From: Kushneria avicenniae
Lineage (GTDB): Bacteria > Pseudomonadota > Gammaproteobacteria > Pseudomonadales > Halomonadaceae
Length of the DNA stretch: 64,000 nucleotides
Assembly (NCBI RefSeq): GCF_900112585.1
Contig: NZ_FOLY01000004.1
Span: 186,001 to 250,000, forward strand
Direction of reading: 5' to 3'
A program made the position numbers and the translations under genes. Shown piece after piece: positions 27,695 to 36,539 of this stretch (position 1 is the first letter of the stretch; the number at the start of each line of letters is the position of its first letter). The notes beneath the pieces were generated by a model that searched no databases, was not told the DNA's origin, and was given only the letters and a program-made list of their open reading frames with translations.

Positions 27695-28615
27695 TCAGTG
27701 CCATTCCATCTCGCCTTTGGCGACCTTCGCGCTCAAGTCCAGTGCCCCCTCCCCGGCCAGGTCCGGGTAGCGGGCCTTCATCGCCTCGATCAGATCATCG
27801 GCGTCGGCGGCCCTGTCGGTCACCTCATCGAAGGCGCGGATATAGTCGTCAGTAAAGTCCACCGCCTGCAGGCCTTCGGGATAGTGACCGGCAAAGTGAC
27901 CCGGAATGACGGTCTGTGGTGACAGCGCGCGGATGTTGTCCAGCGTGGTCAGCCAGTCGGCGTGTGACTGCGCGGTCCGGGTATCGGCCATCCAGACGTG
28001 CTCGCCCCACAGTACCGGAATACCACCGGCGACGGTCCTGATCGAGGGAATCCAGACATAGCTGCGATCCGGCGTCGGGCCATCGAGCCCTTCGATCTCG
28101 AGCTCTCGACCTTCGAGCATGATCGTGTCGCCCTCGAGCGGCTGCGGCATGATGATCTCTTTCGGCGCATTGTCACCCAGCTGCGGCCCCCAGACCCTGA
28201 GCTTGTCATCCTTCGTGTCGCGGATATGGGCGATGGTCTGCGGCGTGGCCACAATCTTCGCGTTCGGGAAGGCCTCATGCAGCGTGTCCAGCCCAAAGTA
28301 ATAGTCCGGATCGCCGTGGCTGATGTAGATCGTGGTCAGCTTGCGGCCGCTGTTTTTGATCTGCTCGGCCAGCTGGCGCGCCTGCTCGGCGGAGAACTGC
28401 GCATCGATGAGCACAGCCTCGTGCTCGCCTTCTACCAGTACTGATGAAACGGCAAAGATGGCCTCCTCGCCCGGATTGAAGACCCGGGTGATCAGCGCCG
28501 CCTGCGAATCGGCGCTGGAGGCATCGACGTTGCCGGCACTGTCAGAGTGACAGGCGCTCAGTGCGCCCGCCAGCGCCACAGCGGAAAGGGAAAGTGCCAG
28601 TTCTGGAAAGGTCAT
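27695..28615 (-). CDS. Lipoprotein MBL-fold hydrolase with altered zinc motif
   Basis: 306 residues with a lipoprotein signal (lipobox LSAC, Cys22) and a metallo-beta-lactamase fold (EAVLIDAQFS, ISHGDPDYYFG, MADTRTAQSHADW, VIPGHFAGHY). The usual HxHxDH zinc motif reads HGDPDY, so one His and the final His are replaced, while the later His in IPGHFAGH is kept. Metal content and activity may differ from canonical MBL enzymes, although related periplasmic proteins share this variant. Function unknown. It lies upstream of the dsbA-like gene's stop on the same side of a LysR divergent unit. Confidence 0.78.
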   Translation of the reverse strand: MTFPELALSLSAVALAGALSACHSDSAGNVDASSADSQAALITRVFNPGEEAIFAVSSVLVEGEHEAVLIDAQFSAEQARQLAEQIKNSGRKLTTIYISHGDPDYYFGLDTLHEAFPNAKIVATPQTIAHIRDTKDDKLRVWGPQLGDNAPKEIIMPQPLEGDTIMLEGRELEIEGLDGPTPDRSYVWIPSIRTVAGGIPVLWGEHVWMADTRTAQSHADWLTTLDNIRALSPQTVIPGHFAGHYPEGLQAVDFTDDYIRAFDEVTDRAADADDLIEAMKARYPDLAGEGALDLSAKVAKGEMEWH

Positions 28616-28664
28616 GAGGGTTGCCCTGTAATGATGCCGGGTTCAAGGGTGACAGGTGATGAGA

Positions 28665-29309
28665 TCAGGCCACTGCGGCCAGCTCGCGCGCCAGCGCGTC
28701 GGGACTCGAGAACAGCGCACTGGTATCAAGCAGACGTATACCCCGGCCTTCCTGCGCCAACAGCAGCGTCGGCACGCCCCGGGCACCGACCTGATTCATC
28801 AGTGCCTGGCCGTGGCGAGTGCGCTCCCGGTTGGCCCTGAGCAGAAACTCCTGCGGTGAGGCCAGCATGGCGGCGGCCTCATCAAGTCCCAGGGTTTCCA
28901 GCAGGTGGGCCAGCGTCTCCATGCGGGTAATGTCATCGCCCTTCACATAGCGCGCATGCTGAATGGCCTTGAGCACTTCGAACTCACGCTCGGGTGTGGT
29001 CAGGTGCACGGCGGTCAGCGCCACGGTTACCGGGCCGCTGTCAAAGGCCTGCGTGCGATCCTTGAGCACCTGCTGGCGATAGCGCTCGCTGAAGACCTGC
29101 CCGGTCAGGCGCGCGATGCGCTGATCGTTTTGCCAGGCGTGGTCGGCCAGCGCGTCATCCATGGCACGCGCCCCGGTTTCCGAGAAAAGCCCGGTCGGCT
29201 GCAGGGTCAGCGTCAGCTCGGTAGCGTTCAAAAGCATTGGCAGGACGCCGCTGGCGCCGTAGCACCAGCCACACAGCGGGTCGAAAAGATAGGTCAGTGT
29301 CGTCGGCAT
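28665..29309 (-). CDS. DsbA-family thioredoxin-like oxidoreductase
   Basis: 214 residues without a signal peptide, so cytoplasmic. A redox CGWC motif follows the first beta strand (YLFDPLCGWCYGA), a helical insertion comes next, and a cis-Pro segment lies near the end (GVPTLLL), as in FrnE/DsbA-like and HCCA isomerase-like proteins. ATG 29309 has a GGGAGG ribosome site; an ATG at 29339 lacks one. It is divergent from a LysR regulator that probably controls it. Confidence 0.86.
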   Translation of the reverse strand: MPTTLTYLFDPLCGWCYGASGVLPMLLNATELTLTLQPTGLFSETGARAMDDALADHAWQNDQRIARLTGQVFSERYRQQVLKDRTQAFDSGPVTVALTAVHLTTPEREFEVLKAIQHARYVKGDDITRMETLAHLLETLGLDEAAAMLASPQEFLLRANRERTRHGQALMNQVGARGVPTLLLAQEGRGIRLLDTSALFSSPDALARELAAVA

Positions 29310-29415
29310 AATGGCCTCCCGTTGGAATGGCGCCATCATCCCCTCGCCTTTGAATCAGATAAATACATACAATACAAACCGACTGTATGCCATAAACTGA
29401 CAATGGAGCGGTGAC

Positions 29416-30315
29416 GTGTCCAACGGCCAAGCCAATCTCAATCGCCTGACCTATTTCGTGGCCGTGGTGGAAACCGGCTCGTTTACCGGCGCGGCGGACC
29501 GTCTGGGCATTACCCGTGCGGTGGTCAGCCAGCAGATCGCCCGCCTTGAGCGCGACCATCGCACCACGCTGTTGATTCGCAGCACGCGGCGGGTGCGAAC
29601 CACCGAGGCGGGCCAGGCGTTTTATTACCGCTGCGCGCTGATCCTCAAGGAGGCCGAGGACGCCTTCGGCGAGCTGGCCGAAACCGCTCGGGAGCCTTCC
29701 GGCACTCTGCGTCTGACCGCACCGTTTGATTACGGCACCGGCGTGGTCGTACCGGCCATTACGACCTTTGCCGAGCGCTATCCGCAGTGTCAGGTGGAGG
29801 CGCACTTCAGCGATCAGACGCTGGATCTGGGTGATGGCCGGCTGGATCTGGCCATCCGCGTGGGCTGGCTGACCGAGCAGCACCTGCCGGCACGCCTGAT
29901 CGGCCACTTCGAGCAGCGCCTTGTGGCCGGTCTACAGTGGCAGTCGCGCACGCAGGGTCTGGCAGCGCCGGAGGCACTGTCAGCATTGCCGATCGTGGCC
30001 AATACCGCCCTGCGCGATCCGACCCGCTGGCATTTTCACCACGACGCACTGACCCGCCAGAGCGTGACCATGACGGCACCGATCATGCTCGACACGACGC
30101 TGGCCGTCCGTGAGGCCACTCTGGCCGGCGCGGGTCTGGCAGTGCTGCCGGATTTTGTCGCCGATCCCGACATCGCTGCCGGCCGGCTGATCGAGGTTCT
30201 GCCCGACTGGCACCTGCCGCGTGGCGATATCCATGCCGTGTTTCCGCCGGCGCGCTATCGCCCTGCCCGGGTGCGCGCCTTCGTCGATCTGCTGGCACAG
30301 CCTCCCTCGCCCTGA
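29416..30315 (+). CDS. LysR-family transcriptional regulator (divergent from dsbA-like gene)
   Basis: 299 residues from GTG with a GGAG site. It has an N-terminal winged HTH (FVAVVETGSFTGAADRLGITRAVVSQQIARLE) and a C-terminal periplasmic-binding-protein-like effector domain starting around residue 95 (GTLRLTAPFDYG). The 106-base divergent gap to the DsbA-like gene is the expected operator site. The effector is unknown. Confidence 0.9.
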   Translation: MSNGQANLNRLTYFVAVVETGSFTGAADRLGITRAVVSQQIARLERDHRTTLLIRSTRRVRTTEAGQAFYYRCALILKEAEDAFGELAETAREPSGTLRLTAPFDYGTGVVVPAITTFAERYPQCQVEAHFSDQTLDLGDGRLDLAIRVGWLTEQHLPARLIGHFEQRLVAGLQWQSRTQGLAAPEALSALPIVANTALRDPTRWHFHHDALTRQSVTMTAPIMLDTTLAVREATLAGAGLAVLPDFVADPDIAAGRLIEVLPDWHLPRGDIHAVFPPARYRPARVRAFVDLLAQPPSP

Positions 30316-30356
30316 CCCGGGCCTGACTCCTGACCCGGGCCTGACTCCCGACCCGG
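30312..30356. repeat. 18-bp tandem repeat, 2.5 copies
   Basis: Two exact copies of CTGACCCGGGCCTGACTC (30312-30329 and 30330-30347) are followed by a partial copy. The LysR stop codon lies inside the first unit, and CCCGGG/CCGG elements could fold into small hairpins. Confidence 0.8.
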
Positions 30357-30550
30357 CCGGAGTGGATGACGCTCGTCACGCTAACGCCATGGCGCGTCAT
30401 GCCTTTTATTCACAACGCCGTAAGGTTCGGTCCAGGCCGAAAGTGCTTCTTTCGTGGCGCCGCAAACCGGCTACGCTGTCATTGAACGCTCATGACAATA
30501 ACGTGCCGCCGTGGCACCAGTTTTCCTTCAATGATTTCAGGGGGTCTGCC

Positions 30551-30976
30551 GTGAATGCTGCTGTCGAATATACCCATCGACGCGGGTTGAATCCGCTGCA
30601 CGGGGTGGTGCTTGCCGGCACCTTCGTGCTCTTTCTGGGCGCCGCGCTGAGTGACTATGCCTATATGGCAAGCTATGAGATCCAGTGGGCCACCTTTGCG
30701 TCCTGGCTGATCGCCAGCGCTCTGGTGTGTAACGGCCTCGCCTTTGTGTGTGCCCTTTTCGGCCTGTTTACCGCCGGCAACCGCCGCCGCGGGCTGATCC
30801 AGATGCTTCTTCTTCTGGTGAGTTTTCTGCTGGGCTTTGTCAACGCGCTGATCCACGCCATGGACGCCTGGGCGATGATGCCCACCGGCCTGATCCTGTC
30901 GATCATCGTGACCATTCTGGCACTGGTTGCTGCCTGGATCGGCTTTACCGCCACCGTCACAAGGAAAGCACAATGA
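30551..30976 (+). CDS. DUF2231-type four-helix membrane protein
   Basis: 141 residues from GTG (AGGGGG site seven bases upstream). It begins with a motif like LNPLHGVVLAGTFVLFLGAALSDYAY, followed by three more hydrophobic segments, the usual pattern of the DUF2231 inner-membrane family. The stop overlaps the start of the sorbosone dehydrogenase-like gene (ATGA). DUF2231 proteins are often encoded beside PQQ-type dehydrogenases, so it may be a membrane anchor or electron-transfer partner (inference). Confidence 0.8.
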   Translation: MNAAVEYTHRRGLNPLHGVVLAGTFVLFLGAALSDYAYMASYEIQWATFASWLIASALVCNGLAFVCALFGLFTAGNRRRGLIQMLLLLVSFLLGFVNALIHAMDAWAMMPTGLILSIIVTILALVAAWIGFTATVTRKAQ

Positions 30977-32520
30977 CCCTGTCCAGAATCACCCTCACCA
31001 CGCCTCTGGTCATTGCGCTGATGACCGCCAGCGCCAGTGCCCTGGCAGACACGCCGCAGTACGGTGCCAACCCGGACCTGCCCGAGCCGCAGCGCGGGCT
31101 GCTGCCCAGCATGACGGTCCCGGAGCCGGCCGACTGGGGAGATCGCAAACCCATCGTGCCCGAGGGCTATTCGATCACGGAGATCGCCTCCGATCTGAAG
31201 ATTCCGCGCCAGACACTGGTGCTGCCCAACGGCGATATCCTGGTGGCCGAGGGCAGTGGCGGGAACGCCCCGAAGCTCAAGCCCAAGGATTTCGTGGCCG
31301 GCATCATCAAGGCGAAAGGCAAGAGCTCGTTCAAGGGTGGCGATCGCCTGACACTGCTGCGCCCCAACGGCGACGGCAGCTACGAGCAGTCGGTCTTTGC
31401 CGAGAATCTGAACGCGCCCTACGGCCTGGCGCTGACCGACAACGGCCTTTATGTCGCCAATCAGGACGCGCTGGTGCGATTTGATTACGAGGAAGGCCAG
31501 ACGACCGCCGATGGTCCGCCCGAGGTGGTCACACCACTGCCCTCCGAGATCAATCACCACTGGACCAAGGCGCTGACGGCGAGCCCCGACGGCCGGTATC
31601 TCTATGTCGGCATTGGTTCCAACAGCAACATCACCGAGCGCGGCATGGAGGCCGAGGTTGATCGCGCCGAAATCTGGGAGATCGATGCCGAGACCGGCGC
31701 CCACCGTGCCTATGCCACCGGCGTGCGCAACCCGACGGCACTGACCTTTCAGCCCGGTACCGATACGCTGTGGGCGGTGGCCAACGAGCGCGACGAACTC
31801 GGCCCGGATCTGGTACCGGACTATCTGACCTCGATTCAGGACGGTGGCTTTTACGGCTGGCCATACAGCTACTGGGGCCAGCACGTTGATCCGCGCGTCA
31901 AGCCGGAAAATCCTGACAAGGTCGAGTCGGCCATTGCACCGGATTACAGTCTGGCCTCGCACCGCGCTCCGCTGGGCATCGCCTTCTCGACACCGCAGGT
32001 GGGTGGCGAGTACAGCGACGGGGTATTTGTCGGTCAGCACGGCAGCTGGAACCGCGCCGATCCGGTAGGCTACAACGTCGTCTTCATTCCGTTTCAAAAC
32101 GGCCGGCCGGCCGGCGATCCGAAGGAATTCGTCTCCGGCTTTCTCAGCGATGAAGGCCGCGCTCGAGGCCGCCCGGTGGGCGTGACCGTTGCCCCGGACG
32201 GCTCGGTAATCGTTGCCGATGACCTGACCAACGCCGTCTGGCGCGTAACGCGGGATGATGCAGGTTCGACAGCGCCGGCGGCCACCAGCAGTGACAGTAC
32301 CACTGCCCCCGGAACGGCTCCGGCCACGCCCGATGACAACGCCCTGACGCCGGAAAACGACGCGGCTACGCCTGACGACAGCACCGCTACGCCTGGGACC
32401 GAACCAGCTACTCCCGAGGCCACTCCCGAGGACGAGGCCGTGATGCCCGAGGCCCCTTCTGACACACCTGCTGACCCGTCCAGCGAAGACCGGGAAGACC
32501 CTGCCACCACGGCCACCTGA
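30973..32520 (+). CDS. Sorbosone dehydrogenase-like PQQ beta-propeller
   Basis: 515 residues. A signal peptide (cleavage near ALA-D, about residue 24) is followed by a six-bladed beta-propeller of the L-sorbosone/soluble glucose dehydrogenase type: LPNGDILVAEG, APYGLALTDNGLYVAN, VRNPTALTFQPGTDTLW, GGFYGWPYSYWGQHVDPR, FVGQHGSWNR, GRPVGVTVAPDGSVIVADD. It would oxidise sugars or aldehydes in the periplasm using PQQ. The last roughly 80 residues are a low-complexity Thr/Pro/Asp/Glu/Ala tail with repeated ATPDD-like units. Translationally coupled to the DUF2231 gene. Confidence 0.85.
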   Translation: MTLSRITLTTPLVIALMTASASALADTPQYGANPDLPEPQRGLLPSMTVPEPADWGDRKPIVPEGYSITEIASDLKIPRQTLVLPNGDILVAEGSGGNAPKLKPKDFVAGIIKAKGKSSFKGGDRLTLLRPNGDGSYEQSVFAENLNAPYGLALTDNGLYVANQDALVRFDYEEGQTTADGPPEVVTPLPSEINHHWTKALTASPDGRYLYVGIGSNSNITERGMEAEVDRAEIWEIDAETGAHRAYATGVRNPTALTFQPGTDTLWAVANERDELGPDLVPDYLTSIQDGGFYGWPYSYWGQHVDPRVKPENPDKVESAIAPDYSLASHRAPLGIAFSTPQVGGEYSDGVFVGQHGSWNRADPVGYNVVFIPFQNGRPAGDPKEFVSGFLSDEGRARGRPVGVTVAPDGSVIVADDLTNAVWRVTRDDAGSTAPAATSSDSTTAPGTAPATPDDNALTPENDAATPDDSTATPGTEPATPEATPEDEAVMPEAPSDTPADPSSEDREDPATTAT

Positions 32521-32551
32521 CCACACGGTTCTGATCAGGCGTCATCCTCAT

Positions 32552-32582
32552 CCCCCGGAGCGAGCGCCCCGGGGGATTTTTT
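32552..32582. terminator. Terminator after the sorbosone dehydrogenase-like gene
   Basis: CCCCCGG...CCGGGGG stem followed by ATTTTTT. It lies between convergent genes and mainly serves the plus strand. Confidence 0.82.
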
Positions 32583-32607
32583 ATCACTGCCGCCCCTGAG
32601 GGCGCGG

Positions 32608-34311
32608 TTACGAGCGCTCTACCGCATGCTCGCCACGGGCAATGTCCTGCTCACTGAGCACCACTACCTGACGCGGCCACCAGTCGGGGTGATGATCGCG
32701 AATGAACGTCATGAGCTTCTCACGGATACTGGCCTCGGCCGCCCAGCCGGAGAGCGGATCGACCGTCATCAAGAAACACGTGATGGTCTGCGCCGCAGCG
32801 GTCTGCGCGGTGACGCAGCACAGCAGCTTCTCGTGCTCGATGACGTTCTTCTCCTGTTTTGCAAATTCGAGAAACTTCTCGCGCAGGCAGGCCACATCGG
32901 CGTTGAGATGCAGCGTCAACTCCAGGCTTCGATACTCCATGGTGCTTTTGGCCGACAGGTTCTCGAAGGGTCGGGAGGCAAAGTAGGTCACCGGCACGAT
33001 CAGGCGGCGCTCGTTCCAGACCCGCAGCAGAATGTAGGTATAAAAGATGCTCTCGACGTAGCACCACTGGCCCTCGAACATCACCAGATCGCCGATGCGC
33101 AGGGGCTTGGCCAGCGACAGCTGAAACGACGACAGGATGTTGCTCAGCACCGCCTGCCCGGCAATACCGACCAGCACCGCCAGCACACTGGCCGAGGCCA
33201 GAATCGACATGCCCAGCGTCTCGAAAAGGCGCACCTGACCGAGTACATAGACCATCACCAGCATGACCATGATCAGGATGATCACCCGGCGCACGGCATA
33301 GAGCGTGGTCAGGAGCTTGCGCTCGTCGCGCGGCTTGGAATCATCGATCTCTCCGGCCATCTGCCGGGTCATGTGCAGCATGAAGGTATCGATCAGCCTT
33401 AGCGCGATAACACCGATGCCCCAGGCCATGACAATGGTCAGCGTCACCCTGAGCGTTGTGGCCACAACGGCAGAGAAGGACACCACAAACTCGATCAGCG
33501 TCTGCATGACCAGTGCCATCACGATCAGCGCCGTGGGGCTTCGGATCTGGGTCATGAAGATGCTCGGTGAGCCGGACGGCACAAGCCGTGTCAAAGCCGT
33601 CATCAGCCAGTGCACGGCCCGGCCGATCAGACCGATCGCCAGCAGCACCAGCGGAATGGCAATCCATTCCCAGATTCTCAGGAGCCCGAAATTCTGCTTC
33701 AGAGGTGCCGGGATATAGGCCTCGAAACGCGACGGGCCGTAGCGCTGATAAAGCGCCGGAATTGATGACACGCTCTCCGGTGTGATCAGCCAGACCGGCT
33801 CATCATCCCCCACCTGATACCGCCCCAGACGAATATCATAAGCATCGTTTCCAACCTCGAGAGAGGCCAGCTCGATATCGCGACGCACTTCACCCGCGCG
33901 CGGGTCCTTGCCGGAGATATCCTCGATCACGGCATCCGGACGCGCCGAGAGCCGGGAGATATTGATCCACTTGCCCCGTCGAAACACCTCAATCAGCTGT
34001 CGGGCCAGCTCCGGTCCCTGGATGCGCTGCTCTTCCGGCGATAGATCTTCCAGGTTGAGAATATGTGCAGCGCTCCTGAAATCCTCCTTGCCGGTCAACT
34101 TCATGAACTGTCGCATCGCTTCGCGGGGGGATCGAAGGCTGGTGTCATCGAGGCTGCCTTCAAGTCCGACGTTGAGCGCGTCAAGTTCATACCAGCCCGG
34201 CTCACCACCACGGCTGTCTTCCTGCGCCTGACACACCCCTGTCAGCATCAGCCCCGCCAGCAACAGCACTGCCATCGCTACCCGCCACAACCGCCACCCT
34301 TTTATCGTCAT
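32608..34311 (-). CDS. MscS-family mechanosensitive channel
   Basis: 567 residues. A signal peptide and a periplasmic N-terminal region of about 200 residues precede four or five membrane helices and an MscS core. The pore-lining TM3 and beta-domain region read SILASASVLAVLVGIAGQAVLSNILSSFQLSLAKPLRIGDLVMFEGQW. Such long-domain channels release solutes during osmotic downshock or have regulatory roles. ATG 34311 gives the best signal peptide; ATG 34338 is a nine-residue longer alternative, and neither has a strong ribosome site. Confidence 0.87.
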   Translation of the reverse strand: MTIKGWRLWRVAMAVLLLAGLMLTGVCQAQEDSRGGEPGWYELDALNVGLEGSLDDTSLRSPREAMRQFMKLTGKEDFRSAAHILNLEDLSPEEQRIQGPELARQLIEVFRRGKWINISRLSARPDAVIEDISGKDPRAGEVRRDIELASLEVGNDAYDIRLGRYQVGDDEPVWLITPESVSSIPALYQRYGPSRFEAYIPAPLKQNFGLLRIWEWIAIPLVLLAIGLIGRAVHWLMTALTRLVPSGSPSIFMTQIRSPTALIVMALVMQTLIEFVVSFSAVVATTLRVTLTIVMAWGIGVIALRLIDTFMLHMTRQMAGEIDDSKPRDERKLLTTLYAVRRVIILIMVMLVMVYVLGQVRLFETLGMSILASASVLAVLVGIAGQAVLSNILSSFQLSLAKPLRIGDLVMFEGQWCYVESIFYTYILLRVWNERRLIVPVTYFASRPFENLSAKSTMEYRSLELTLHLNADVACLREKFLEFAKQEKNVIEHEKLLCCVTAQTAAAQTITCFLMTVDPLSGWAAEASIREKLMTFIRDHHPDWWPRQVVVLSEQDIARGEHAVERS

Positions 34312-34549
34312 GCTTGCGTTACCGGGTTCGTGAATCATCCATGAAGGTCTCTGCCGGTGTGCCGCGCGCCGGGGAGGCCCAGCTTAACGCGACTTGCCCT
34401 TCACTGCGCCATCGCATATCAGGATGCGTGCGATGACCGGGCGTATCACGCACAAATCGGCCAGGCTGGAAGCTATCGGCACCCTGCCCGACCAGGATGG
34501 TAACAGGGTTGGTGAACGGGACAGGGAACGGGAACTTCAGGAGATCATC

Positions 34550-36058
34550 ATGACCGAAGTGACGGGACAGACACGCAAGGCCCTCTACGAGCTGGCGCAG
34601 CAGCGCGGCATCGAAGGACGCGCCTCGATGAGCAAGGCAGAGCTTGCAGCCGCTCTCGAGCGTGATGCCCCACAGGGCCCACATCAGACGGTGGGGACAC
34701 GGCTGGAGACCTTTCGCCGGCTGGCCAATGCAGTCGCCGACGGCGAGTTCATCCTGCGCCCGCGGGTGCTGACCGGGTTCGAGCGACGCCGACACGTGCG
34801 CCAGACCCTGCGCGAGGATCACCAGACCCGCATCGCCGACGGTAACGAAGAGACCGCGCTCAAGTTCAACCAGCTCTCCGACTCGCTATTCTCGTTTTTT
34901 CGCGGCACGGCGCTGTTGTTCTATCGCGACATGGCCGGCGATGACGGCTGGATGCCCACCGTACTGGCGCTTGGTGATGTGCATCCCGAGAACTTTGGCA
35001 TCATGCCCAACGTCAACAACGTGCCGATCTTCTCGGTCAACGATTTCGACGAGGCCTGTTACGCCCCCTTCACCTGGGACCTCAGGCGCGGCGCCACCGG
35101 CTTCATGATTGCCGCCGGGACCGAGGGCGAGCTCAAGTCAAAGCATCAGAGCAGGATCGTGCGCTGCTTTATCGAAGGCTATATCGACGCCATGACGCGG
35201 CTGGCCCGCGACGGCACCGAGCAGGACGAGGAGATGCGCCTGGATAACGCCCCGAAGCTGATCCGTAAACTGTTCGAGGATGCCCATGAGGCCCGCGCTG
35301 ACTGGCTGAAGGAGGACTATCTTGACGACAGCGGCCGGCGCTTTCGCTCGACCGACAAGCTGGTGCCGATCTCCTCACGAATTGATGAGTTCCAGAAGAT
35401 CACCGACCGGCTGATCAAGAGCAATCATATCGAGGTGCCGCCGCGCGCCATGGCCTCTGATGGCACCGCCATGCGCGTCAGGGACGTGGCGATTCGGCGC
35501 GGTCAGGGCACCGCCTCGCTGGGGCTGGACCGCTACTACGTGCTGATCGAAGGCCCACAGGGCAACGGCACGGATGATCTGATCATCGAATACAAGCAGG
35601 CCCGGCGCTCGGCGCTGACCGGTCTGGTGCCGCACAATGGCCATGAGATGGACACCCGCGCCGAGCGCATCACCCACGCGCAGGCGGTGCATCTCATTCG
35701 CGGCGATCGCTTTTACGGCCATATCGAGTTTGACGGACGCAGCTATATGTCCCGCGAGCGCGCGCCCTTTCGCGACAGCATCGATCTGGACGAGCTGTCC
35801 AAAAAGCAGTGGCGACAATATGCCCGGATCTGCGGCGGGGTCCTGGCCGGTGTGCACGCCCTCTCCGACGAAGCCGGCCGGGTGGACTACGACATCGAAC
35901 CGGCGATCATCGAGGCCATCGGTCCCCCGGAACTCTTTACCGAAGACATGGTGGCCTTTGCCGAAGAGGCCGCTGAGCGCGTGCGCCGCGACCACGAGAT
36001 GTTCCGGGAAGACCACGCCCGGGGCGCGTTCACGCAGCTGGATATGGTGTATCGGTAA
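34550..36058 (+). CDS. DUF2252 family protein with SAP-like N-terminus
   Basis: 502 residues. A helix-extended-helix resembling the Rho-N/SAP nucleic-acid-binding motif (TRKALYELAQQRGIEGRASMSKAELAAAL, residues about 8-36) precedes a DUF2252 domain. The latter has kinase-like active-site elements: GDVHPENFG and VNDFDEA, analogous to the catalytic and metal-binding loops of aminoglycoside-phosphotransferase-like kinases. ATG 34550 follows AGGAGA; the frame is open further upstream without a ribosome site. The phosphorylated substrate, if any, is unknown. Confidence 0.82.
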   Translation: MTEVTGQTRKALYELAQQRGIEGRASMSKAELAAALERDAPQGPHQTVGTRLETFRRLANAVADGEFILRPRVLTGFERRRHVRQTLREDHQTRIADGNEETALKFNQLSDSLFSFFRGTALLFYRDMAGDDGWMPTVLALGDVHPENFGIMPNVNNVPIFSVNDFDEACYAPFTWDLRRGATGFMIAAGTEGELKSKHQSRIVRCFIEGYIDAMTRLARDGTEQDEEMRLDNAPKLIRKLFEDAHEARADWLKEDYLDDSGRRFRSTDKLVPISSRIDEFQKITDRLIKSNHIEVPPRAMASDGTAMRVRDVAIRRGQGTASLGLDRYYVLIEGPQGNGTDDLIIEYKQARRSALTGLVPHNGHEMDTRAERITHAQAVHLIRGDRFYGHIEFDGRSYMSRERAPFRDSIDLDELSKKQWRQYARICGGVLAGVHALSDEAGRVDYDIEPAIIEAIGPPELFTEDMVAFAEEAAERVRRDHEMFREDHARGAFTQLDMVYR

Positions 36059-36096
36059 GGGCAGTTGACGCCCTTGCCGGGGGCACGCGCATGGCG

Positions 36097-36261
36097 CTAC
36101 GGGCCGGCCAGCAGGATGACGGCGGCCACCAGCAGCAGCCCCACGCCCACCAGCACGGCGCGAAAGGTGCGAACGTAAATCCCCATGATCACCATGCCGG
36201 CACCAACCGGCAGCAGAATCAGCCCGGCAATGAACAGCCAGTCCATCCATAGCGTTTGCAT
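36097..36261 (-). CDS. Small two-helix membrane protein (54 residues)
   Basis: Short reading frame with a near-perfect GGGAGG ribosome site six bases before ATG 36261. It encodes a peptide with two hydrophobic helices (about residues 8-28 and 35-52) joined by a basic turn (VRTFRA). The predicted topology and the good ribosome site support a real inner-membrane microprotein. No family is recognised. Confidence 0.6.
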   Translation of the reverse strand: MQTLWMDWLFIAGLILLPVGAGMVIMGIYVRTFRAVLVGVGLLLVAAVILLAGP

Positions 36262-36445
36262 GACAGCCTCCCGGCACGGCCATAACGAAAGCCTTGCTCA
36301 AGGATAGCGTCATGCTTACCTGCCCATGCATCATACGCGTCTATCGCATCGTGAATACCAGCAAGGGAAAGCACATCAGCTCGAGCGCCAGCAGCCATCG
36401 CGAGCAATTCGATCTATTCAGCGTTCTATTTCAGGCCATAAAAAT

Positions 36446-36459
36446 TATGTTATAACGTA
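36446..36459. promoter_or_regulatory. Zur-like palindrome upstream of the metal ABC importer
   Basis: TATGTTATAACGTA is a near-perfect palindrome whose core ATGTTATAACgT resembles the Zur recognition element (GTTATAACAT type). It lies 80 bases before the binding-protein start in an AT-rich promoter stretch. Zinc-dependent repression is inferred. Confidence 0.5.
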
Positions 36460-36539
36460 TCAATTGAAGACCAGAGGCCCTGTTGAAACTCTGATCCGCT
36501 GGTACTTCCAATCATTCATGACATCCGGAACTCCTCTCC

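Noticed and set aside
30673-32526. Large minus-strand open frame across the sorbosone dehydrogenase gene
   Set aside because: It lies opposite a clear signal-peptide-bearing propeller protein; the sequence is low-complexity Arg/Gly/Val typical of antisense frames.
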